This document shows positions 40,373-48,857 of a DNA stretch of 51,241 bases, piece after piece (position 1 is the stretch's first letter; each line of letters begins with the position of its first letter). The position numbers and the translations under genes were made by a program. The notes beneath the pieces are model-generated. The model worked only from the letters and a program-made list of their open reading frames with translations, had not been told where the DNA came from and did not search any database. Source of the DNA: DAISJM01 sp036821485 (GTDB lineage Bacteria > Verrucomicrobiota > Kiritimatiellia > CAIQIC01 > JAGNIJ01); NCBI GenBank assembly GCA_036821485.1, contig DAISJM010000024.1:1-51241 (forward strand), in the 5' to 3' direction.

Positions 40373-41694
40373 ACTCCCATCAACCTGCCCATCTTTGCCT
40401 CAATGCGCTCTCGCGCGTACTCCTTGATAAACTCGAACGGCACCTTCTCCAACGTCTGCTCAAAGAAACCGGTGATCAACATCTTCCTGGCCTGCGCATC
40501 ACTCAGTCCGCGCGAGCGCAGGTAGAACACTTCGTCCTCATCCAGGTTTCCGATGGTCGAGCCATGACTGCATTTCAGATCATCCGCGTCGATCTCCAAC
40601 CCCGGAAGCGAGTCCGCCCGCGCCCCGTCGCTCAACACCAAGTTGTTATTCTTTTGGTAGGCGTCCACCCGAATGGCCCCCTTGCGGGCGATGATCAGCC
40701 CTTGGTACACGGAATGCGCCCTGTCCAACACGGCTCCTTTGTAGAGAAGGTTGCTGTAAGTGTCCGGCGCGGAATGCACCTGCAGCGTGCGCTGGTCCAT
40801 ATGTTGCTCGCCGGTCGCGAAGTAGAGCCCGTGCAGCTCCGAGCGAGCGCCCTGCCCCGCGCCATCACTGCCGAAGACCATCTTGCAGACCTTTCCTCCA
40901 AGATTCACCGTGGCCCAATCGAGTTGCGCGTCGCGCGACACCACGGCCCAATCGCTGGAGATGTGATACGTGTCATCCCCCCACTCCTGCAGCGAGACAA
41001 GTTTCAGGTTGCCCTTCTCGCCGATGTAGATTTCCTTCGAGGGCAACACCATCAGCGTCTTCCCATCCGGCGACACCATCTGTTCGGCTACCGCAGCTTG
41101 CGCGCCCTCGCCCACGACAATCACCAGTCGCGGCACCAGCACGGAAAGATCTTCATCGTGTTCGTATCGGATCAGAATGCCTCGCTCGAGCACGCACCGT
41201 GGCGGCACCTGCACAAACAGGCCCACATTCCAACAAGCATCACCCAAGGCGTCGAATTTGCCCGCACCGACCCGCTGCGCGTGCCCCTGCAAGTACTGCG
41301 CAAACGCGTCACCCATGTCCCGTGCCGCCTCGGCAAACGACAGGACTTTGACGCCACCCGCAGCCAGCACGCCGGACACATCTCGAATGCTGTACCCCTT
41401 CGAGCGCACATGAACCACCACATCAAACTTGTCATTCCAGTCATCCACCGGGGCTTCCTCCCTCGGAAGCAGCGGCAGGGGCTTCACGCGGTCAAAGGGA
41501 AACAGGTCCGGCTCGGTTCTCTTCCATTCCTCATCCCGGCGCGAGGGCATCGGCAGGCTCCTGTACTTCTCAAGCGCCGCCGCGCGGGCCGCGCTCAACA
41601 GCGCCGGCTCTCCCACGCTCAGGGCCGCCACCATGGCGCCATCGAACCCCGGTACGTTCACCGGAACCTGCACTTTTGAAACGTCCGTCGTCAT
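40369..41694 (-). CDS. sufD: Fe-S cluster assembly protein SufD
   Basis: A 441-residue SufD, partner of SufB and SufC in the SufBC2D scaffold complex. Typical stretches: PMPSRRDEEWKRTEP near the N-terminus, beta-helix core (HGLYFATGEQHMDQRTLQVH, YKGAVLDRAHSVYQGLI) and C-terminal SHGSTIGNLDEDEVFYLRSR. The conserved His near the C-terminal SHG is present. The ATG at 41694 lies four bases after the sufB stop; the TTG at 41706 is a possible alternative. It overlaps the Rieske gene by four bases. Confidence 0.95.
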   Translation of the reverse strand: MTTDVSKVQVPVNVPGFDGAMVAALSVGEPALLSAARAAALEKYRSLPMPSRRDEEWKRTEPDLFPFDRVKPLPLLPREEAPVDDWNDKFDVVVHVRSKGYSIRDVSGVLAAGGVKVLSFAEAARDMGDAFAQYLQGHAQRVGAGKFDALGDACWNVGLFVQVPPRCVLERGILIRYEHDEDLSVLVPRLVIVVGEGAQAAVAEQMVSPDGKTLMVLPSKEIYIGEKGNLKLVSLQEWGDDTYHISSDWAVVSRDAQLDWATVNLGGKVCKMVFGSDGAGQGARSELHGLYFATGEQHMDQRTLQVHSAPDTYSNLLYKGAVLDRAHSVYQGLIIARKGAIRVDAYQKNNNLVLSDGARADSLPGLEIDADDLKCSHGSTIGNLDEDEVFYLRSRGLSDAQARKMLITGFFEQTLEKVPFEFIKEYARERIEAKMGRLMGV

Positions 41695-41698
41695 CGCC

Positions 41699-43132
41699 TC
41701 ATCCAATGCTCTTGTCCAGTTTCATCTCCAGCAGCTTGATCGCTTCCACCGCAAACTCGAGCGGCAGGTGCTTGAAGACTTCCTTGCAGAATCCGTTCAC
41801 CACCAGCGAGACCGCATCCTCCTCCGTAATACCCCGGCTCTTGAGATAGAAGAGCTGCTCTTCGCTGATCCTCGAAGTCGTCGCCTCGTGTTCGATAACC
41901 GCCGTGCTGTTCTCGGCCTGCACCACGGGGAAGGTATTCGCTTCACACTTGTCCCCAATCAGCATCGAGTCGCACTGCGAGTGATTGCGGCAGCCCTTCG
42001 CCGTAGGCAACACCTGGACCATCCCGCGGTAAGTGTTGTCCGACTCGCCAGCCGATATGCCCTTGGAGACAATCGTGCTCTTCGTATGGTTGCCGATGTG
42101 GATCATCTTGGTCCCCGTATCGGCCTTCATCCGGTTGTTCGTGAGCGCAACCGAGTAGAACTCACCCGTCGAGTAATCACCTTCCAGAATACAGCTCGGA
42201 TACTTCCAGGTGATCGCCGCTCCTGCTTCGACCTGGGTCCAGGAAATATGCGAATGCTTCCCCCGGCAGTGCCCGCGCTTGGTGACGAAGTTGTAGATAC
42301 CCCCGCGCCCCTCTTTGTCGCCCGAGTACCAGTTCTGCACGGTGGCGTACTTGATCTCCGCATTCTCCAGCGCGATCAGTTCAACCACCGCGGCATGAAG
42401 CTGATTGGTGTCACGCAGCGGCGCCGTGCATCCCTCGAGGTACGACACGTAGGCCCCCTCGTCCGCGATGATCAGCGTTCGCTCGAACTGGCCCGTCTCA
42501 CTGGCATTGATGCGGAAATACGTGGACAACTCCACGGGACACCGAACCCCTTTCGGCACATAGCAGAAGGAGCCATCGGTAAAGACGGCCGAGTTCAGCG
42601 CGGCATAGAAATTGTCCGTGTACGGCACCACGGTGCCGACGTATTTCTTCACCAGGTCCGGGTGTTCGCGAACGGCCTCGGAGAACGAGCAGAACACAAT
42701 GCCCAGATCGGCCAGCATCTTTTTGTGCGTCGTGGCAACCGAAACGCTGTCAAACACCGCATCCACCGCCACGCCTTCCAGCCGGTTCCGCTCGTGCAGC
42801 GGAATCCCCAGCCGCTCGAAGGTCTCCTGAAGCTTCTCGTCCACCACCCCGGGCGCACCGCCCGCACCGCGCGGCGCAGAGAAGTAGCGAATGTCCTGAT
42901 AGTCAATCGGCGAGTACGTGAAGTGCGCCCAATGGGGCTCCTTCATCTTCAGCCACCGGCGATAAGCCTTCAAACGCCAGTCGAGCATCCATTCCGGCTC
43001 TCCCTTTTTGTGCGAAATCAGCCGGATGACGTCCTCGTTCAGACCCTTCGGCACGGTATCCGACTCGATGTCGGTGACAAACCCGTACTTGTATTCATCC
43101 GAAACGATATTCTGTGTGTCCGACGTTTCCAT
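41699..43132 (-). CDS. sufB: Fe-S cluster assembly protein SufB
   Basis: A 477-residue SufB, the scaffold on which new Fe-S clusters form. Strong family stretches: YGFVTDIESDTVPKGLNEDV, DGSFCYVPKGVRCPVELSTY, LEGCTAPLRD, NFVTKRGHC, NNRMKADTGTKMIHIG and HEATTSRISEEQLFYLKSRG. Length is normal with no intein. A 53-base gap with a small hairpin (CCCTGA/TCAGGG) separates it from sufC; all other suf junctions are shorter. Confidence 0.97.
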   Translation of the reverse strand: METSDTQNIVSDEYKYGFVTDIESDTVPKGLNEDVIRLISHKKGEPEWMLDWRLKAYRRWLKMKEPHWAHFTYSPIDYQDIRYFSAPRGAGGAPGVVDEKLQETFERLGIPLHERNRLEGVAVDAVFDSVSVATTHKKMLADLGIVFCSFSEAVREHPDLVKKYVGTVVPYTDNFYAALNSAVFTDGSFCYVPKGVRCPVELSTYFRINASETGQFERTLIIADEGAYVSYLEGCTAPLRDTNQLHAAVVELIALENAEIKYATVQNWYSGDKEGRGGIYNFVTKRGHCRGKHSHISWTQVEAGAAITWKYPSCILEGDYSTGEFYSVALTNNRMKADTGTKMIHIGNHTKSTIVSKGISAGESDNTYRGMVQVLPTAKGCRNHSQCDSMLIGDKCEANTFPVVQAENSTAVIEHEATTSRISEEQLFYLKSRGITEEDAVSLVVNGFCKEVFKHLPLEFAVEAIKLLEMKLDKSIG

Positions 43133-43185
43133 AACTCATCCATCACTTCGACATTGAGCCCTGAATGATCAGGGGCCGATGCTCA

Positions 43186-43962
43186 TCACGTGGCCAACAC
43201 TTCTTGCCCGAATTGTTCCCGTACCCAGTCATAGCCCTTCTTTTCCAATTCCTTGACCAACTCCGGCCCGCCCGAGAGAACGATCTTTCCATCCAGCAGG
43301 ATGTGCAGGTGATCGGGTTTGATGTAGTTCAGAATGCGTTCGTAGTGCGTAATCACCAGGAGGCCGAAGTCGGGTCCCTTCAACTTGTTCACGCCCTTCG
43401 ACACAATCCTCAACGCATCGATGTCCAGCCCCGAATCCGTCTCATCCATGATGGCAATCGCCGGCCTGAGCATCAGCATCTGCAGAATCTCCATCCGCTT
43501 CTTCTCGCCCCCGGAAAACCCGTCGTTCAAGAAACGGTTCAGGAAGGCCTGATCAATCTCCAGGTATTCCATGTTCTCCCGAAGCGATTTCAAAAATTCG
43601 CCGGCCTTCATCTTCGGATTGGCATGCGTGGCATCCACCGCAGTCTTGAGGAATTTGGAGACCGTCACGCCGGGAATGGCCACGGGGTACTGGAAGGCCA
43701 GGAAAATGCCAAGACGCGCGCGCAGCTCGGTTTCCAACTCCAGAACGTTCTGACCGCGGAAGAAGACCTGCCCACCCGTCACTTCATAGGCCGGATGGCC
43801 GAGGATGACGTTGGCCAACGTGCTCTTGCCGGACCCGTTCGGCCCCATGAGCGCATGCGCCTCGCCCTTGCGGATCGTCAGGTTCACGCCCTTCAGGATG
43901 GGCTTGCCCTCGATGCTCGCGCTCAAATCTTTGATTTCGAATTCCACCGCTGCGTTGCTCAT
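43186..43962 (-). CDS. sufC: Fe-S cluster assembly ATPase SufC
   Basis: A 258-residue ABC-type ATPase that powers the SufBCD complex. Walker A is GPNGSGKS, the signature LSGG-type stretch is FSGGEKKRMEI, Walker B AIMDETDSGLDIDAL, and the H-loop VITHYERIL. All are complete. It lies ten bases after the sufT stop codon and before sufB. Confidence 0.97.
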   Translation of the reverse strand: MSNAAVEFEIKDLSASIEGKPILKGVNLTIRKGEAHALMGPNGSGKSTLANVILGHPAYEVTGGQVFFRGQNVLELETELRARLGIFLAFQYPVAIPGVTVSKFLKTAVDATHANPKMKAGEFLKSLRENMEYLEIDQAFLNRFLNDGFSGGEKKRMEILQMLMLRPAIAIMDETDSGLDIDALRIVSKGVNKLKGPDFGLLVITHYERILNYIKPDHLHILLDGKIVLSGGPELVKELEKKGYDWVREQFGQEVLAT

Positions 43963-43972
43963 ATCCTCACCT

Positions 43973-44323
43973 CTATAGTCCCAAATCCAGCCGGGCTTCT
44001 TCGCTCATCTTGTCCACCGTCCACGGCGGCGACCACACCACTTCAACATCCACGGACTTGATGCCCCGCACGGTGAGCAGCACATCTTTCACTTGCGCCA
44101 CCAAGGCTGCCCCATACGGACACGCCATCGATGTAAGCGTCATCTTCACATGCACTGCACCGCCGGCCTTCACCTCGACATCATAAACAAGCCCAAGTTC
44201 GATGATGCTCAACTGCAACTCGGGATCGTAGACGTTCGTCAGTACCTCGCGGACATCTTCCTGGGTCACCGGCGCACCCGCCGCTTCATCCGTATTCTTC
44301 TGTGTGCCGTTCTCGCTCACCAT
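43973..44323 (-). CDS. sufT: SufT-like MIP18 (DUF59) family protein
   Basis: A 116-residue MIP18/DUF59 protein, a family that helps mature Fe-S proteins (SufT in bacteria). Hallmarks: DVREVLTNVYDPELQLSI, ELGLVYDVEV, TLTSMACPYG with the conserved Cys, and VVWSPPWTVDKMSEEAR. It follows rrf2 by six bases and precedes sufC by ten. Confidence 0.92.
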   Translation of the reverse strand: MVSENGTQKNTDEAAGAPVTQEDVREVLTNVYDPELQLSIIELGLVYDVEVKAGGAVHVKMTLTSMACPYGAALVAQVKDVLLTVRGIKSVDVEVVWSPPWTVDKMSEEARLDLGL

Positions 44324-44329
44324 GCCTCC

Positions 44330-44767
44330 CTACTTCACGCCAACCGACGACTCGCTCGCTTTCTCGTCGCGCCGGAATGCCGACAGCGGGAGGCTTTGCA
44401 TGTAGCCAATCAACCGCTTCTGCACTTCAAACACGGGCTGGCGAATGTTGCACGCCGTGAACTGCCCGCAGCAGGACGGGTCTTCCTGGCATGCGGCGAG
44501 TTGCAGCGGCCCTTCCAGCGCCTCAATCACTTCGCCCAGAGTAATCTGATCCACCGGCCTCATCAGCCGATAGCCGCCGTGTGCGCCCTGCACGGACTGT
44601 ATGAGCTGCACCTTGGCCAAGGCCTGCAGCACCTTCCCCAACAGCTCCGCCGGTATGTGATAGGCATCCGAGATCTCGCGGGCATTTGCCAGGTCGCCAT
44701 TATGCACACAATCCATGTGCATCATGGCAATCAACCCGTACTCCACTCTTTTGCTCAGCTTCAGCAT
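44330..44767 (-). CDS. Rrf2-family Fe-S-sensing regulator (IscR/SufR-like)
   Basis: A 145-residue Rrf2-family regulator. An N-terminal winged helix (LSKRVEYGLIAMMHM, IPAELLGKVLQALAK, GAHGGYRLMRP) binds DNA. C93, C99/C100 and C106 (CQEDPSCCGQFTAC) match the spacing of the IscR cluster ligands, so it probably binds a [2Fe-2S] cluster and represses suf genes when Fe-S supply is good. It heads the suf operon, as autoregulated Rrf2 genes often do. The leader before it has unusual hairpins (44768-44823). Confidence 0.9.
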   Translation of the reverse strand: MLKLSKRVEYGLIAMMHMDCVHNGDLANAREISDAYHIPAELLGKVLQALAKVQLIQSVQGAHGGYRLMRPVDQITLGEVIEALEGPLQLAACQEDPSCCGQFTACNIRQPVFEVQKRLIGYMQSLPLSAFRRDEKASESSVGVK

Positions 44768-44823
44768 ATCCGACCTTAAAGGTCGCCTTTTGGGCCCAAA
44801 AAAATGCGCCTACGGCGGCGACC
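44768..44823 (-). promoter_or_regulatory. Structured leader of the rrf2-suf operon
   Basis: If transcription begins near 44823, the leader is about 56 nt. Arms A = GGTCGCC (44823-44817) and B = GGCGACC (44787-44781) can pair. B, as CGACC, can instead pair with C = GGTCG (44775-44771), hiding the AAGG ribosome-binding site. A perfect palindrome TTTTGGGCCCAAAA (44788-44801) lies between. CGACCTTAAAGGTCG (44771-44785) is also palindromic and could bind the Rrf2 protein. Confidence 0.5.
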
Positions 44824-44829
44824 TGTAAA

Positions 44830-44857
44830 ACTCTACTCTATTGCATCCTAATGTCAA
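44830..44857 (-). promoter_or_regulatory. Promoter of the rrf2-suf operon
   Basis: On the minus strand TTGACA (44857-44852) and TAGAGT (44835-44830) are 16 bases apart, in the spacer between murB and rrf2. TAGAG is doubled here. Confidence 0.6.
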
Positions 44858-44867
44858 ATCGAGGGCG

Positions 44868-45815
44868 CTACCCAAACAGGCCCAGAACCCGCACCTCGGG
44901 CGTCAGGTCAAATCCGAACTTCGCCTTAACCGCAGCAGCCATCTGCCGCGACAGATCCAGAACGTCCTGAGCCTTGCAGCCCGCGTCGGCCACTATGATG
45001 TTCGCATGCTTCTCGAACACGCGCGCGCCACCCACCTTCATGCCCTTGGCACCGACCTGATCGAGAAACCAACCTGCCGCCTGCCGCCTGTCCGCCGCCG
45101 ACGTCGGTTCGATATTCTTAAAGAAACTCCCTGCAGTCGGCTGTATCCGCCAGTCGGGATGCTTCTCGCTCCGCAGCCCCAGAATCTCCGAGCGCTCCTT
45201 CTCCAACGCGTCGGCGGAACCACACTCCATGCGCAGCCGAGCTGAAACGACTACCTCGCCTGACCCAAGCAGTCGCGATGAACGATAGGCAAACTCCAGC
45301 TCGCTCCCGTCGACATCCCGGAAATCGCCGCGCCGGTCCAACACCCGCACCGATACGACGTGATCACCCAGTTGCTTTCCGAAGGCCCCCGCGTTGCCCG
45401 CGATCGCACCCCCCACCGTCCCGGGAATGCCGCTGCAATACACCAACCCTGCAAGCCCTTCTTCCGCCGTGTAGCGAGCCAGCTCATCCAGCGACATGCT
45501 CGCTTCCACCTCCAGCACGTCACCCCCCTGCCGTACGCGAACACTCTCGTCCACATAACGGAGCACCACGGCCTCCAAGCCACGATCCGCTATGAGAAGG
45601 TTTGAGCCGCCACCGATCAATACAGACTCCATGCCCGCCGCCGCAACAGCTCTCACCGCCGCTTGAAGTTGCGCCGGGGTCCGGCAGGTGGCCAGGCAAA
45701 GGCATCGCCCACCCAACCGGAAGGTGGTGAAATCGCGAAGCACCGCATCCGTTGATGCATGGATGCCCGCACGCGAAAGCGCGGAACACAGAGATGCAAT
45801 GATGGGAGATGACAT
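44868..45815 (-). CDS. murB: UDP-N-acetylenolpyruvoylglucosamine reductase
   Basis: A 315-residue FAD-dependent reductase, second step of UDP-MurNAc synthesis for peptidoglycan. Motifs: TFRLGG near the N-terminus, LIGGGSNLLIADRG, YCSGIPGTVGGAIAGNAGAFG, AYRSSRL, AGSFFKN with the active-site Ser, and the late Glu region TPEVRVLG. Type I/II MurB layout is normal. It follows the adenosyltransferase gene by seven bases, away from the usual mur cluster. Confidence 0.95.
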   Translation of the reverse strand: MSSPIIASLCSALSRAGIHASTDAVLRDFTTFRLGGRCLCLATCRTPAQLQAAVRAVAAAGMESVLIGGGSNLLIADRGLEAVVLRYVDESVRVRQGGDVLEVEASMSLDELARYTAEEGLAGLVYCSGIPGTVGGAIAGNAGAFGKQLGDHVVSVRVLDRRGDFRDVDGSELEFAYRSSRLLGSGEVVVSARLRMECGSADALEKERSEILGLRSEKHPDWRIQPTAGSFFKNIEPTSAADRRQAAGWFLDQVGAKGMKVGGARVFEKHANIIVADAGCKAQDVLDLSRQMAAAVKAKFGFDLTPEVRVLGLFG

Positions 45816-45822
45816 GAGTGAC

Positions 45823-46389
45823 CTATCGGCTCTTGCCTCTGCGCAGCGGGGTGGAACGCTTCTCTTCGAAACGGGCGAGCAACCAAAGATAATCGGAAAG
45901 ACGATTCATCCAGACAATGAGATGTGAATTGCGTACCATGCCGCGTCGGGATAATCCAACCACGTTCCTCTCACAACGCCGCGCCACGGCGCGCGCCAAG
46001 TCGATGAAGGATCCTGCGACGGATGCGCCCGGAATGACGAAATCACGGGGCATCCTGCCCCCCTCTTCCAAGCCCGCGCAGTCCTTGTCCAGCACTGCAA
46101 CCATGGCAGCATCCACGCGCCGCGGCAGTTTCCCACAAGCTTTGCAGTCGGTGGCCAACTCGCTGCCCACGACAAACAGGTCCTTCTGCAGTCGGAGAAT
46201 CCGGTTGCGGACCTCTCGTCGCCTCGCATGAGATCTCGCCAAACCCAACAGGCTGACGAGTTCATCCAGATCGCCATACGCATCCGTGCGGGGCGAGTCC
46301 TTCGACACCACCTCGCCCGAAAAGAGCCTTGTCCGGCCCCGGTCCCCCACCCGCGTGGTAATGCTGGAAGATTTTCTTGGCGCACTCAT
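45823..46389 (-). CDS. PduO-type ATP:cob(I)alamin adenosyltransferase
   Basis: A 188-residue adenosyltransferase that makes coenzyme B12 from cob(I)alamin and ATP. The ATP-binding start SITTRVGDRGRTRLFSGEVV, SKDSPRTDAYGDLDELVSL, the LQKDLFVVGSELAT region and the late RNSHLIVWMNRLSDYLWLLARFEE all match. The ATG at 46389 overlaps the stop of the upstream RMD1-family gene (ATGA), so the two are coupled. No cobalamin synthesis genes are nearby. Confidence 0.9.
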   Translation of the reverse strand: MSAPRKSSSITTRVGDRGRTRLFSGEVVSKDSPRTDAYGDLDELVSLLGLARSHARRREVRNRILRLQKDLFVVGSELATDCKACGKLPRRVDAAMVAVLDKDCAGLEEGGRMPRDFVIPGASVAGSFIDLARAVARRCERNVVGLSRRGMVRNSHLIVWMNRLSDYLWLLARFEEKRSTPLRRGKSR

Positions 46390-47489
46390 TTCGAAACAAA
46401 GGGCCAGACGATCTCGAACGCAATCAGAATGATGATGATCCACTCCAACAATTCCAACCGCCGGCTGGCATTGCGGTCGTTCATCTTCTCGTAGAGACTC
46501 TCGATTGTATCCAGCTTGCGCAGAATGCTGCTGTTCCATTCCGCCAGGTGAAATCGCTGGGAGGCAAGGCGGTACACGCGGGCAAGATACTGGTCGCTCA
46601 TCAGCTTCAGCGCATTGCTGACCCGCTCAAACACGATGGCCCCGTCGACCTGCATCTGGGCGACGGAACGCAGGTCGCCCGAGGAATTCCACATTTTGAT
46701 CGGCGCGCGACGGATAAGCACTTCGTACGTGCGATCCAGCGAATCATCAAGTTCCCGATCGAGGAATCGCATCTCGAGGAGTTCCACGTTCGCAAACTCC
46801 AGCACGGCCAGCACATCGTAGGCGTCCTGGTCGAAGATCAATGCCGCGTTCCAGTCGATAAGGATGATGTCGTCCTTGGCAAACGAAATGCGGCAAGCCA
46901 TCGCGTCGACAACCTCCTGCTCCGAAAGCGACTGTTTCTCCGCCCGCAGCACCTGCGCAAGGTCGTGCGCAAAGTGGGCCGGAAGCTCCGCAACAGGGAC
47001 CATGGTGGACCATTCCCGCACGTGAAACATCGCATAGTCTTCCACGAGGTCTGGCTCATGGGCCTTGCTGATACATCGCGTCATCTTCGCCAACAGATCT
47101 GTAACGCGCTTCTTGGAATCACTCTGCAGCATCGTGCTGCCGGACAATTCCACACTCAGGGCAAGCACATCCTGCAGCGTGCCGTGGAACGGAATCGTGT
47201 AATTCACTGCTATGGCGCCGAAATCGTAGAAGACCAATTCGACATCCGGATCCGTCCGGTAATTCGCGACGGCCGATGGAACCTCCTTTTGCATCAGCCG
47301 CAACGGCGCGGGCTTGTAGTCAAAGTACTTCAGCGTCCTGCTCGAGTGACGTACGGCGTTTTCATCGCCGTGTCCCGAAAGGACCTTTCGGCATTTTTCG
47401 AGGTCGATCGCGAGACCAACGTCGTAGACGTAAAGGGCATAGCAAACGCCCTTCTTCAGTTCGAGGGTCGGTTGAACAGTGATGCTCAT
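46386..47489 (-). CDS. RMD1/YagE (DUF155) family protein
   Basis: A 367-residue protein of the RMD1/SIF2-YagE (DUF155) family, whose bacterial role is unknown. Typical segments are DVELVFYDFGAIAVNYTIPF, AEKQSLSEQEVVDAMACRIS, DWNAALIFDQDAYDVLAVLE and NDRNASRRLELLEW. One C-terminal membrane helix (about 345-364, IIIILIAFEIVWPFV) anchors it. The start is ATG 47489 without a visible ribosome-binding site. It overlaps the adenosyltransferase gene by four bases. Confidence 0.85.
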   Translation of the reverse strand: MSITVQPTLELKKGVCYALYVYDVGLAIDLEKCRKVLSGHGDENAVRHSSRTLKYFDYKPAPLRLMQKEVPSAVANYRTDPDVELVFYDFGAIAVNYTIPFHGTLQDVLALSVELSGSTMLQSDSKKRVTDLLAKMTRCISKAHEPDLVEDYAMFHVREWSTMVPVAELPAHFAHDLAQVLRAEKQSLSEQEVVDAMACRISFAKDDIILIDWNAALIFDQDAYDVLAVLEFANVELLEMRFLDRELDDSLDRTYEVLIRRAPIKMWNSSGDLRSVAQMQVDGAIVFERVSNALKLMSDQYLARVYRLASQRFHLAEWNSSILRKLDTIESLYEKMNDRNASRRLELLEWIIIILIAFEIVWPFVSK

Positions 47490-47554
47490 AGGTGGGTGGT
47501 AGTTTACAGCGCACCGCAGACTGCAGCAACGCCATTTGGGCACTGCAAGCGCCG

Positions 47555-48844
47555 CTACAACGGGAGCAGGTCGAGACTCTTCCGGACCGCTCCGGCCTTA
47601 TCCTTGACCAACTGCGCTGCGCGGCTTCCATACCCGGCGCGAAGCGCTGGATCGCCCAGAAACCGCGCCGCGGCATCCTCCAGACCCTTCACATCAGCCA
47701 CTTGGATGAAGGCCTCTGCGGCGGCGAAATCCTTCGACACCACGGGGAAGTTCTCGAGGTGCGGGCCGACGATGATGGGCTTGGCATAGACCGCCGGCTC
47801 GATCACGTTCTGCCCGCCGTGCTGGGTCAGACTCTTGCCCACAAATATCACGTCGGCGCAGGCATAGAAGCTCATCAGTTCGCCCGTCGTATCCACCACA
47901 AACACGTCCGGCCGGGTCGCTGGAACCGGCCCCTCCCGCAGGGCCGTCTTCAGCACATACGTCAACCCGCGCGACTCGATCTCGCGTACCACATCGGCAC
48001 GGCGCTCGGCATGACGCGGCACCAGCACCAACGTCAACTGCGGGAAACGCTGGCGAAGCTTGGCGTATACCTCCAGCAGGGCCGCTTCCTCACCCGCCCA
48101 CGTCGACCCACCCAGCAGAATCTGGGCATCCTCACCCACGCCCACGGAGGCAAGCACCGCGCGAGCCTTGCCCGCCCCGTCACTCCCCGATGGAGCCACG
48201 TCATACTTGGCCGTGCCCACGACATGAATACGCGACGCGTCGGCGCCAATGTCCACCAACCGGTCACGATCACCATCGCCCTGCACACAGAATTTGCTCA
48301 CATAGCCCAGCAATCGCCGGGTGAACACGCGGACCATGCGATAGCGCCGGTGGGAACGAACGGAGATGCGACCGTTGAGGAGGTACACCGGAATACCGCG
48401 CCCATGCGCCACACGGAAAAGGTTGGGCCACATCTCGTTTTCGACCGTGATGAGAGCCGAAGGCCGAATCTGATTCAGCACGTGGCGGACAATCGGTGGA
48501 AAATCAACCGGGAAATAGGCCAGCACGTCCGGCGCCTTCACGCGCGAAACGCCAATGCGATAACCCGTCGAGGTCGTTGTCGTGACAAAGAACTTCACGC
48601 CTGGCTTGCGCGCCCGAAGGCCATCCATGAACAGCAGGGCCACGTAGAGCTCGCCCACGCTGACGGCGTGAATCCAGATGAACCCGCCCCCTGAAAGCTT
48701 CTCCTGCAAGTCCGGCTCGTAGCGCCCGAATCGATTCAGAAAGTGCCGCGCATAGCCACCACGCCGCGCCATGCGATAGATGAAACGCGGCATCATCAGC
48801 GTGAACCCGATCGCAAAAAGAATGTTGTAGAGAACCCAGATCAT
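47555..48844 (-). CDS. waaA: 3-deoxy-D-manno-octulosonic-acid (Kdo) transferase
   Basis: A 429-residue GT30 transferase that adds Kdo from CMP-Kdo to the lipid A precursor. An N-terminal hydrophobic helix (about 1-18) is followed by WIHAVSVGE (catalytic Glu), TTTTSTGY, TVENEMWPNLF, LNGRIS, LLGGSTWAGEE, PRHAERR and VGKSLTQHGGQNVIEPA. It shows that the cell makes LPS. It lies 13 bases after xerC. Confidence 0.95.
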   Translation of the reverse strand: MIWVLYNILFAIGFTLMMPRFIYRMARRGGYARHFLNRFGRYEPDLQEKLSGGGFIWIHAVSVGELYVALLFMDGLRARKPGVKFFVTTTTSTGYRIGVSRVKAPDVLAYFPVDFPPIVRHVLNQIRPSALITVENEMWPNLFRVAHGRGIPVYLLNGRISVRSHRRYRMVRVFTRRLLGYVSKFCVQGDGDRDRLVDIGADASRIHVVGTAKYDVAPSGSDGAGKARAVLASVGVGEDAQILLGGSTWAGEEAALLEVYAKLRQRFPQLTLVLVPRHAERRADVVREIESRGLTYVLKTALREGPVPATRPDVFVVDTTGELMSFYACADVIFVGKSLTQHGGQNVIEPAVYAKPIIVGPHLENFPVVSKDFAAAEAFIQVADVKGLEDAAARFLGDPALRAGYGSRAAQLVKDKAGAVRKSLDLLPL

Positions 48845-48857
48845 CGTCTCTTTCCGT

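Noticed and set aside
46390..46539. Longer N-terminus for the adenosyltransferase
   Set aside because: The added 50 residues lie within the upstream RMD1-family gene and the family start SITTRVGDRG follows the ATG at 46389 directly.
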